A stretch of DNA of 64,000 nt from Flavobacteriaceae bacterium UBA1682 (lineage in GTDB: Bacteria; Bacteroidota; Bacteroidia; Flavobacteriales; Flavobacteriaceae), in NCBI GenBank assembly GCA_002320285.1, contig DCKE01000015.1:18577-82576 (forward strand), in the 5' to 3' direction. Position 1 is the stretch's first letter; each line of letters begins with the position of its first letter. Shown here piece after piece: positions 34,043 through 41,932 of this stretch. Both the position numbers and the translations under genes were made by a program. The notes below the pieces were generated by a model that saw only the letters and a program-made list of their open reading frames with translations, searched no databases and had not been told where the DNA came from.

Positions 34043-35991
34043 CCTTTACTTAATTCCCGTTTTACTTCTTCTAAAACCGCTTGATTGACTTCTACTTTCT
34101 TTTCTCGTTTTAAGGCTTCTATCCAAGCAGCCTCATAGCTGTCCTGATATTCCTCTAGAACCTGAGATTTTACCGATTCCATTTCAAGGATTTGCTCTGG
34201 AAGCACCTCCTTAACAACGATAATTTCTCGGTCATCTTTTGGGTTTATATATACCCCTTCTGCTGTCGGTATTTCGTTCTCCCTCACCAGCGCACTTTCA
34301 AAATCAAATAGGCCGCTTTCCACATTTACCACTGCTGGTATAACAGTTGCCAAACTAGGATTTTTCTGCCAGCGTTTGAATGCGCGTTTAGCTGCTTTTT
34401 TATCCTCAAAATGGTAAATAGCCAGATCCAAGCGTTGCTTTTGTTTGTATTTGTGTTTGTGTTTTTCGTAATATGCCGTGTACCCTATCGTATCTACTTT
34501 GGCTTTATTCCAAATTTCGGTCTCCATCAATTCAAACAGCAATAATCCCTCGCGGTATTCCGTAACGGTATGATCGAACTCGGGAAATTCACTTTCTAAA
34601 TTCGCCATATAATAACTCTTTAATTCGCTTTCCAAAAATTTTTCATAAGCCAAATCTACTGCTTTACTCAAAGGTTCCACCCCGCGATAAGCTTGCTGAT
34701 TTTTTTCAACATATTTTAGAAAATCCATTGCCGTGGCAACGCGATCTTTATTGATTGTCAATAAGGCCTTCTGATATTGCTGATCATCTGCCGGTCGCTT
34801 CCAACTGTTCTTATAAAAACTTTGATCGATTAAAGAAAAGACTTGTTTCTTCAATTTACCATCTTCAACGACGGCAAATCGCTGTTTGATCTTTTTCACT
34901 AACTGTTCATTGATCATTCGCGAGCGACTGTCTCGTTGCACCTTATTCTCCAGAGCGACTTTTGACTCTTGTAGTGTTGGTAAAGAATTTTTTTGAATTA
35001 ATTTAATCAGATGCCATCCAAAAGTAGTTTCAACTGGCCCTGAAATATCGCCCGCTTTCTCCAAATTAAAAGCCACTTCTTCAAATTCAGGTTCATTCAT
35101 CATGCCAACTCTAAATTTTGGCAATATACCACCCAATTTTGCAGTATTGGTATCTTCGGAATATTGGGCAACCAGCTCTTCAAATTTGGCTCCGTTTTTT
35201 AACTGTGCCTCTATCTCTTTGATTCGCTCACTAACCTGCTTGTTTTTTTGAACATCATTATCCGCTGATTTCAATAACATTAAATGCGCAATAGCCACTT
35301 CGCCTCTGTTTTCACGTATGGCGTTAACTTTAATCAAATGATAACCAAATTGAGATCGAATAGGCTTAGAAACTGCTCCGACAGCCGTTTTATAAGCGCC
35401 ACTTTCAAAGGGATAAACCATCTTAAACACGGAAAAATAGCCCAAAGCTCCTCCATTTTCTTTTGCAGAAGGATCGTCAGAATATTTCTTTGCCATTTCA
35501 TTGAAATTGGCACCATTTAAAATTTCATTTCGCACGGATAGGGCTTTGTTATACGCTTTTAGAGTATCCGCAGGATTTGCAAAAGACTTTGTAAAAAACA
35601 GTATATGATCGGCATTGATTTCTTTTAATGATCGATTATAGGCTTCTAAAACCAATTCGTCGGTTAAGCTGTCGTCGGTCAGATACCGTTCTGCCAATTG
35701 ATCCCGATTGGTTTTTAGTTCTGTAATATAGGATTTGTCTTCGTTTAATTTTAGTTCGTATGCCTTGCTGACTTTGAGTTTATACAACACAAAGAGCTCT
35801 AAGTATTGATCGACATCGCGTTGGTTTGGATCTTGGATTAAATCTAAATTTTTATTGTAAATACGTTTAAATTCTTCTGAATAATAAGGAGTCCCATCCA
35901 AAGTAAACAACACTTTATCTTGTTTATGGACTTGTGAGAAAAGCGTTCCACAGGTGGACATCGCAACTATAACTAGTGCTTTAAAATTCAT
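34039..35991 (-). CDS. multi-domain parvulin-type peptidylprolyl isomerase
   Basis: 650 residues with a signal peptide (AMSTCGTLFSQ). A SurA/PpiC N-region is followed by two parvulin domains: INADHILFFTKS ... GGALGYFSVFKMVYPFESGAYK ... RSQFGYHLIKVNAIR, and VAIAHLMLLKSAD ... GGILPKFRVGMMNEPEFEEVAF ... TTFGWHLIKLIQ. A long C-terminal part of about 280 residues has no clear family. It is the first gene of the three-gene chaperone operon. A TAGCTTTG element lies 43 bases upstream. Confidence 0.9.
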   Translation of the reverse strand: MNFKALVIVAMSTCGTLFSQVHKQDKVLFTLDGTPYYSEEFKRIYNKNLDLIQDPNQRDVDQYLELFVLYKLKVSKAYELKLNEDKSYITELKTNRDQLAERYLTDDSLTDELVLEAYNRSLKEINADHILFFTKSFANPADTLKAYNKALSVRNEILNGANFNEMAKKYSDDPSAKENGGALGYFSVFKMVYPFESGAYKTAVGAVSKPIRSQFGYHLIKVNAIRENRGEVAIAHLMLLKSADNDVQKNKQVSERIKEIEAQLKNGAKFEELVAQYSEDTNTAKLGGILPKFRVGMMNEPEFEEVAFNLEKAGDISGPVETTFGWHLIKLIQKNSLPTLQESKVALENKVQRDSRSRMINEQLVKKIKQRFAVVEDGKLKKQVFSLIDQSFYKNSWKRPADDQQYQKALLTINKDRVATAMDFLKYVEKNQQAYRGVEPLSKAVDLAYEKFLESELKSYYMANLESEFPEFDHTVTEYREGLLLFELMETEIWNKAKVDTIGYTAYYEKHKHKYKQKQRLDLAIYHFEDKKAAKRAFKRWQKNPSLATVIPAVVNVESGLFDFESALVRENEIPTAEGVYINPKDDREIIVVKEVLPEQILEMESVKSQVLEEYQDSYEAAWIEALKREKKVEVNQAVLEEVKRELSKG

Positions 35992-36033
35992 ATTTTATAA
36001 TATATACAGCTACAATAACCGGTATCAAAGCTT

Positions 36034-36041
36034 CAAAGCTA
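36034..36041 (-). promoter_or_regulatory. promoter -7 element of the SurA-like operon
   Basis: Minus-strand TAGCTTTG, an exact TAnnTTTG match, 43 bases upstream of the first ATG of the operon. Confidence 0.42.
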
Positions 36042-36191
36042 CGTATTTTGATATAATAACGGTGAACAAAAATAGCAATTCAGCGTAATATTTACCTAAA
36101 GCACTATGTTATTAACAAAATATTATCTTGATAATTAATTGAATATCGCGTTCGCAGGACATTTATAGAACTATTTCGATAAATAATAAGT

Positions 36192-36199
36192 ATTTTTGT
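36192..36199 (+). promoter_or_regulatory. promoter -7 element of prfC
   Basis: TATTTTTG, 20 bases upstream of the prfC ATG, predicts a leader of about 15 bases. Confidence 0.42.
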
Positions 36200-36219
36200 G
36201 CCTTTAAATTTTCGATGAA

Positions 36220-37809
36220 ATGAATTTTATTAAGGAATTAGAACGCCGAAGAACTTTTGGAGTTATTGCCCACCCGGATGCCGGGAAAACCACATTGACA
36301 GAGAAACTCTTGCTTTTTGGTGGAGCTATTCAAGAAGCTGGAGCTGTTAAGAACAACAAAATAAAGAAGGGAGCTACCTCGGATTTCATGGAAATTGAAA
36401 GACAACGTGGGATTTCTGTGGCTACATCAGTTTTGGCCTTCAACTACAAAAACAAGAAGATAAACATCTTAGATACTCCAGGTCACAAGGACTTTGCGGA
36501 GGATACTTATAGAACCTTAACTGCCGTTGACAGCGTTATCGTAGTGGTCGACGTTGCTAAAGGGGTCGAAGAACAAACGGAGAAATTAGTAGAAGTTTGT
36601 AGAATGCGTAACATACCCATGATCATTTTCATTAACAAATTGGACCGTGAGGGAAAAGATGCTTTTGAATTGATGGATGAAGTGGAACAAAAACTACAAT
36701 TGCGTGTAACTCCAATGAGCTTCCCGATCGGTATGGGATATGACTTTAAGGGTATCTACAACATTTGGGAAAAGAACATCAATTTATTTAGCGAAGACAG
36801 TCGAAAAAACATCGACGAAATCGTCAATATCAGTAATCTAAACGACGATGCACTAGATCGTATTGTTGGTGAAAAACCAGCAAACACTTTACGTGAGGAA
36901 CTTGAATTGGTTTCTGAAGTCTATCCGGCCTTTGATCGTCAAGAATACTTAGACGGTTTATTGCAACCGGTATTTTTCGGATCTGCCTTAAACAATTTTG
37001 GAGTTAGAGAGTTGTTGGATTGTTTTATTGAAATTGCTCCATCTCCACGTGCAAAGGAATCAGATACTCGCTTGGTACAGCCAACGGAACCTGAATTTAG
37101 TGGATTTGTCTTTAAGATACACGCCAATATGGATCCCAAACACCGCGACCGTTTGGCCTTTATCAAAATTGTATCGGGTACTTTTGAACGTAACAAGCCG
37201 TATTTACACGTTCGTAATAATAAAAAATTAAAATTTGCTAGTCCCAATGCGTTCTTTGCAGAGAAAAAGGAAATTGTGGATATCTCATTTGCAGGAGATA
37301 TCGTCGGTCTTCACGACACGGGTAACTTTAAAATTGGCGATACTCTGACAGAAGGAGAGATCATGCAGTTTAAAGGTATTCCAAACTTTTCACCGGAGCA
37401 CTTCCGCTATGTCAACAATGCCGATCCGATGAAGTCAAAACAATTGGAAAAAGGTATTGACCAGTTGATGGATGAAGGGGTTGCACAGTTGTTTACGCTA
37501 GAGATGAATGGTCGTAAAGTGATTGGAACAGTAGGTGCCTTACAATATGAGGTTATTCAATACCGTTTGGAACACGAATACGGTGCGAAGTGTTCATACG
37601 AAAACTTCCCTGCCTATAAAGCATGTTGGGTTCGTCCTGAAGATCCTAAAAACGAAGAGTTCAAAGAGTTTAAACGCATCAAACAAAAATTCTTAGCTAC
37701 GGATAAGTCCGGTCAATTGGTTTTCTTAGCCGATTCGGATTTCTCTATACAGATGACACAATCTAAATTCCCAACGGTTAAGTTAAGATATACCTCGGAA
37801 GAAGTGTAA
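36220..37809 (+). CDS. prfC: peptide chain release factor 3
   Basis: 529 residues. It is a GTPase that recycles RF1/RF2 after termination. GTPase motifs: AHPDAGKTTLTEKLL (P-loop), DTPGHKDFAEDTYRTL (G3) and IFINKLDREGKD (G4). The sequence ERQRGISVATSVLAF is the RF3 form of the switch region, and the family-typical C-terminus FLADSDFSIQMTQSKFP is present. It appears monocistronic and shares a bidirectional terminator with the cytochrome-c peroxidase gene. Confidence 0.96.
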   Translation: MNFIKELERRRTFGVIAHPDAGKTTLTEKLLLFGGAIQEAGAVKNNKIKKGATSDFMEIERQRGISVATSVLAFNYKNKKINILDTPGHKDFAEDTYRTLTAVDSVIVVVDVAKGVEEQTEKLVEVCRMRNIPMIIFINKLDREGKDAFELMDEVEQKLQLRVTPMSFPIGMGYDFKGIYNIWEKNINLFSEDSRKNIDEIVNISNLNDDALDRIVGEKPANTLREELELVSEVYPAFDRQEYLDGLLQPVFFGSALNNFGVRELLDCFIEIAPSPRAKESDTRLVQPTEPEFSGFVFKIHANMDPKHRDRLAFIKIVSGTFERNKPYLHVRNNKKLKFASPNAFFAEKKEIVDISFAGDIVGLHDTGNFKIGDTLTEGEIMQFKGIPNFSPEHFRYVNNADPMKSKQLEKGIDQLMDEGVAQLFTLEMNGRKVIGTVGALQYEVIQYRLEHEYGAKCSYENFPAYKACWVRPEDPKNEEFKEFKRIKQKFLATDKSGQLVFLADSDFSIQMTQSKFPTVKLRYTSEEV

Positions 37810-37934
37810 AAAGTGGTTTTGCGTTGACTTTAATGTTTTCTTTTGTCAACGAATGAACTTATGATATCAGATAATTCGTTTTTCTTCTTATAGAAGTACG
37901 TTAATTCAGTCATCAGTCAACAATATAAAAAGCG

Positions 37935-37973
37935 ATAAGGGCTGTCTTGTTTAAGACAGCCCTTATTTTTTTC
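37935..37973. terminator. bidirectional terminator
   Basis: A 14-bp perfect stem (ATAAGGGCTGTCTT / AAGACAGCCCTTAT, loop GTTT) with flanking T run on the plus strand and A/T-rich sequence on the other, between convergent prfC and the peroxidase operon. Confidence 0.85.
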
Positions 37974-37987
37974 TTATAATCACATCG

Positions 37988-39127
37988 TTATTTTGGAAAT
38001 TCTGGTCGGGGCATTTTGTAGTGGCTGGCCGACAGCGATTCCATAAAGGCAACTAAGGCTTTGATTTCCTGATTCGTCAATTTTAATGGTTTTAGCAAAA
38101 CATCTGTTTGCGGAAAAAGCGGGTCTTGTAGTTTCTCCTCGTCCGTAGGATCAATCATGTGCATACCGCTGTTGTATAAGTTTACAATACCGGTCAAATC
38201 TTCAAACAAGCCATTGTGCATCCACGGTCTTGTATAGAGTAAATCTCTCAGAGATGGCGTTTTAAATCGTCCAACATCTTCTGCCTTTCCCGTTATACGG
38301 TAGCGCCCCAGGTCTTCATATTCCCGCTTATAATAGGTCAGTCCAATATTGTGAAAGCCCTCATCGGTAAAGTATTTTCCGCTATGACAGTTCATGCAAC
38401 CGGCTTTGGTTCGAAAAATGTGCAGTCCATAAATTTCCTGATCGTTTAAGGCTTTGTGATTTCCATTGACAAAAGCATCAAAACGGCTCGGGCTGCTCTT
38501 TATCGTACGCTGAAAAGCCGCTAGAGCAGTAACAACTTTCTCGTAGGTAATGCGTTCGCTACCGTAGGCCTCTTGGAACATTTTTTTATAGGCTGGATAT
38601 TTTGATAATTTCTTTGGTAGCTGCGCGGTATTCATATTCATTTCGTGATGAGCCTCAAGTGGTCCACTTGCCTGTTCTTCAAGAGTATTGGCACGACCAT
38701 CCCAAAAGTACGACGTTCGCTCTGCGATATTATACAAAGCAGGCGTATTGCGTTTTCCTTGTAGATGATCGTTCCCCAACGAAACTTCGCGCCGATCGGA
38801 CCACCCCATTTCAGGATCGTGACAGCTACTGCATGAAATCTGATTGGAGCTGGATAATTTGGGATCGAAAAACAAAAGTTTTCCCAAATGTACCTCAGGT
38901 AAATCTTGGTTTTCAAAGTACATGGTATCGCGAGCGATAGCTCCTAATTCAGTCCACACCGCCCCTTCTTGAATATGCGGTTGTGGCCATTTATCGATGG
39001 GTTGTTTATATGAAGCTACGATAGCCGTGTATTCCGGATCCACCGACAGGGACTTAAAGGATCCATAAAACAATAAGAGCACTAAAGAGCCTATAGCAAG
39101 GCTTTTTGACCGTGTAATAAATTTCAT
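37988..39127 (-). CDS. di-haem cytochrome-c peroxidase (MauG/CcpA family)
   Basis: 379 residues with a signal anchor (SLAIGSLVLLLFYGSF). Two c-haem sites: ISCSSCHDPEMGWSD near residue 98 and AGCMNCHSGKYFTD near residue 243. RNTPALYNIAERTSYFWDGRANTLEEQASGP is the peroxidase-family stretch between them. Such enzymes reduce H2O2 in the periplasm or act as MauG-like oxidases. Last gene of the TonB receptor / DUF4876 / DUF6850 operon, 10 bases after the barrel gene, so it probably acts on, or is induced with, the imported metal or substrate. Confidence 0.92.
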   Translation of the reverse strand: MKFITRSKSLAIGSLVLLLFYGSFKSLSVDPEYTAIVASYKQPIDKWPQPHIQEGAVWTELGAIARDTMYFENQDLPEVHLGKLLFFDPKLSSSNQISCSSCHDPEMGWSDRREVSLGNDHLQGKRNTPALYNIAERTSYFWDGRANTLEEQASGPLEAHHEMNMNTAQLPKKLSKYPAYKKMFQEAYGSERITYEKVVTALAAFQRTIKSSPSRFDAFVNGNHKALNDQEIYGLHIFRTKAGCMNCHSGKYFTDEGFHNIGLTYYKREYEDLGRYRITGKAEDVGRFKTPSLRDLLYTRPWMHNGLFEDLTGIVNLYNSGMHMIDPTDEEKLQDPLFPQTDVLLKPLKLTNQEIKALVAFMESLSASHYKMPRPEFPK

Positions 39128-39137
39128 AATGACCTAT

Positions 39138-40652
39138 TTAAAAGGTGATACCTAATGCGGTTTGAAAGTAACTGCTTTGAGCACTTTTGTAAGATTGATA
39201 ATTTACCGAGGCCTCACAAAAGACATCTAAGTTTTGTTTGAGCTTAAAATCGTAACGCGTTTTTAACTCGGCCTGAAAACGCGTTGTTGCAAGTTGCTGA
39301 AAATTTTGCTGCAACATTTGGTTGATTTGTTTTTGTCCCGCAATAGCAACCAAGTGATTGGCTGCCTTATCAACCTTTCTATAACTTATTGAAGGAAAAA
39401 CATACCAAACCGCATTGTTCCTCATTGTTTTAGACCAAGTTGTTTTTAGTCCATATGTCCAATCACTGATGCTCATTTCGGATTTTGTCAAAAGGTGTTT
39501 CTCGACGTTGGTATTTCGCGCGACAAACGGAACAAAACCCCAATCCCCATTTTGTTGCTTTATGGCAAACAAACCCTCCATTAAAAATTTTTGCTGCAAG
39601 TCGTTGTAATTTTCGACAGCACCGATAATCAACATACTCGACAAAGGACCGTTGCTCAGTATATTTTCAATTCCCTTTCTCAGCTTGTTTTGGTATCCGA
39701 GTTGTATTGCCCAGGTGTGATTGTCCATTTGATAGATCTTTCCAGCAGAAAAATTAAAATCATTTTCCTTAATGGTTGAACTGACAAATGGCTGCCCGTC
39801 AGCAATACTTTTTTCGAGCTTAAAATTTTTCCAACGCATTTGAAAAAACCAGCTCGGCTCCTTTTCATTATACCACTGCAAGCCAGCACCATACCCCCAA
39901 CCTTCGTATAAAGCTTTTTTACGAGTGCCGTAGAGCAGATTATTAAAATTCCCGAGACCGCTCATGTGATATAAAGCCGGATTTCCCAACTCACTAAAAA
40001 AAGCTATTTCATTGGTTTGGGTGTATTTTTCGACGGAAAAATCCACTGCTAAACGATACGACTGCGTCATCGATCTCGATGCACCCAAGCTTAAATTTAA
40101 GTCCGAAGAAATGTTTTTAGGTCGAGGATCCACAGCGCGATATTCCATCAAAGCAGTAAATGCTGCCGTGACTCCAAAACGGTATTTTCCACGTTTAAAA
40201 GCATATCCACCTGTAAAGCCATAAATCTCCATACTTAAATCACCTCCAACAGAATCTGCCGTGACAAAGGGGTAGATTTTATCGTAATCAGCACTTTCAT
40301 TCCACTGTACCTTCTTTCGAGTTCCATTCCTATAATCAGCAGTACCCCATACCGATGCCACGGTATCCAACCTATAAAAAGATTGAGCACTAACACCAAA
40401 TTGATCGATGCCCTCGCCCAACTGCTGTAACTGAAAAGTATTTTTCTGACGACTGATCAAGCCGCCCAATTCTGATCGTGAATAGGTTCTAGAAAAGCCC
40501 TCTATCGCGGGATTTCTATCCAATTCGTGATAAAAATTGCGAATGGGATTAAAATGTTCACGGTTTTTAACCGCTAAGGAAATAGAGTCTTGACTCCAAG
40601 CCAACTGACCTTGTAGTGCTATAATAAATATAAAAATGGAACGAAAGTTCAT
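39138..40652 (-). CDS. DUF6850-like outer membrane beta-barrel protein
   Basis: 504 residues with a signal peptide (FIFIIALQGQLAWSQ). The body is made of alternating amphipathic strands with aromatic ends (YKFGVTAAFTALMEYRAV-like) and ends in F (SYFQTALGITF), as outer-membrane barrels do. The conserved neighbourhood of TonB receptor, DUF4876 lipoprotein, this barrel and cytochrome-c peroxidase matches the DUF6850 barrel family of Flavobacteria (recalled, not searched). Function unknown; it lies 5 bases from the DUF4876 gene. Confidence 0.75.
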   Translation of the reverse strand: MNFRSIFIFIIALQGQLAWSQDSISLAVKNREHFNPIRNFYHELDRNPAIEGFSRTYSRSELGGLISRQKNTFQLQQLGEGIDQFGVSAQSFYRLDTVASVWGTADYRNGTRKKVQWNESADYDKIYPFVTADSVGGDLSMEIYGFTGGYAFKRGKYRFGVTAAFTALMEYRAVDPRPKNISSDLNLSLGASRSMTQSYRLAVDFSVEKYTQTNEIAFFSELGNPALYHMSGLGNFNNLLYGTRKKALYEGWGYGAGLQWYNEKEPSWFFQMRWKNFKLEKSIADGQPFVSSTIKENDFNFSAGKIYQMDNHTWAIQLGYQNKLRKGIENILSNGPLSSMLIIGAVENYNDLQQKFLMEGLFAIKQQNGDWGFVPFVARNTNVEKHLLTKSEMSISDWTYGLKTTWSKTMRNNAVWYVFPSISYRKVDKAANHLVAIAGQKQINQMLQQNFQQLATTRFQAELKTRYDFKLKQNLDVFCEASVNYQSYKSAQSSYFQTALGITF

Positions 40653-40657
40653 GGTAG

Positions 40658-41878
40658 TTACTTGATTAGTGAAGCTTTTGCTTCGGCTTCAAAATCCAAA
40701 GTTGAATTGTTGGTATCCTTTAGTATTCTATGTCCGGCTAAACTGGTCGTAATGGTTTTTCTAATAACACTTTTACCGTACCTCGTTTTATCTTTGTCCA
40801 CTTTACCGCAGTAGCTCCAACCCATGTCTAAAGCAGGTGAAGTTACAATCCACTGAAAATCGGAAGGTATACTTAAATTAACCGCATCAATAATCCACTC
40901 GTTGGGAATAGCCATCGCCTCATTATCCATCGGATAAGTTTCTCCTCCAAATACCAAATCGTAAGCGTATTCGTATTTATTTGCCGCCAAATACGCACTA
41001 AGTGTCATTCCCTCAGGCAAACGGGCGATTACATAAGATTTGAATCCTCGGTTGTGAATCGTAAATCGGGAATAGGCTTCGATGACATTGGTGACTTCTG
41101 GATTGTCTACGTCATCTGCATCTTCTTGATAAATTTCAAAATTAGCCTTTCTCAAGTCAATAGAATTGATGTTGTATTCTTTGTGATTGATCGCGTCTTC
41201 CGCAATAATAATCGACTCTCCGGGCTCAACGGCATATTGTTTTCCAGTACCGGGTAACATGATAATAGCGCCAACAGCCACAGCCTGAGACATAATATCT
41301 GGAGTATAAACCTGCTTTTCAATGGTTAAAAAAGCCGATTCTGCAATTAACAATCCATCTGCATACAACACTTGGTCGGTATTGTTATAAATTTTAAAAT
41401 AACGGTCTCCGATATATTGTTTTCCTTCTGGTGTCATGGTACCGGTAAAAAAAATTTCCTCCACAGTCAAGTCAGTATGCGTTGATTTTAAAACTAGATT
41501 GATATTTTTATCCGTTTGTAAACCGGTAATAACTTCGGAACTACTAAAGGCTGAAACCGCTGCTTCTAATACTTTTCCGTCTAAACTGTAGGTTATTTTT
41601 CCTTGAACAGCCACCTGATAAGTACCCTGAGGAATACTGCCTTGCCATTGATTGTTTTTCGTTAATAGATCCGTCTTTTCAAATCCGGTATTGAGTTCTT
41701 TTAACTGTACTTGCAGTTCTGAATACGCAATGACCTCAACACCTTGAGGAGCTGTAAAATGAAAAGTGACCATAGTATCGTTTGCTGCTGCATCAGAGGA
41801 ATCATCAGAAGAACACGATTGAAATACTCCTGTTGCAATCAGGGTTATTAGCACAAATTGTTTGATCTTTTTTATCAT
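40658..41878 (-). CDS. DUF4876-like lipoprotein
   Basis: 406 residues with a lipoprotein signal (VLITLIATGVFQSCSSDDSSD, Cys22). The beta-rich body includes EEIFFTGTMTPEGKQYIGDRYFKIYNNTDQVLYADGLLIAES, a pattern of the DUF4876 family, a LTD-like fold; later GESIIIAEDAINHKEYN and VVARLPEGMTL-like segments follow. It is the second gene of the TonB receptor operon, 54 bases after it. It probably sits at the outer membrane, facing outward or into the periplasm; ligand unknown. Confidence 0.75.
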   Translation of the reverse strand: MIKKIKQFVLITLIATGVFQSCSSDDSSDAAANDTMVTFHFTAPQGVEVIAYSELQVQLKELNTGFEKTDLLTKNNQWQGSIPQGTYQVAVQGKITYSLDGKVLEAAVSAFSSSEVITGLQTDKNINLVLKSTHTDLTVEEIFFTGTMTPEGKQYIGDRYFKIYNNTDQVLYADGLLIAESAFLTIEKQVYTPDIMSQAVAVGAIIMLPGTGKQYAVEPGESIIIAEDAINHKEYNINSIDLRKANFEIYQEDADDVDNPEVTNVIEAYSRFTIHNRGFKSYVIARLPEGMTLSAYLAANKYEYAYDLVFGGETYPMDNEAMAIPNEWIIDAVNLSIPSDFQWIVTSPALDMGWSYCGKVDKDKTRYGKSVIRKTITTSLAGHRILKDTNNSTLDFEAEAKASLIK

Positions 41879-41932
41879 AAGTGTTTAAATTAAGGTGATC
41901 TGCTCATTGTTGCAGATCGTGATATATACTAA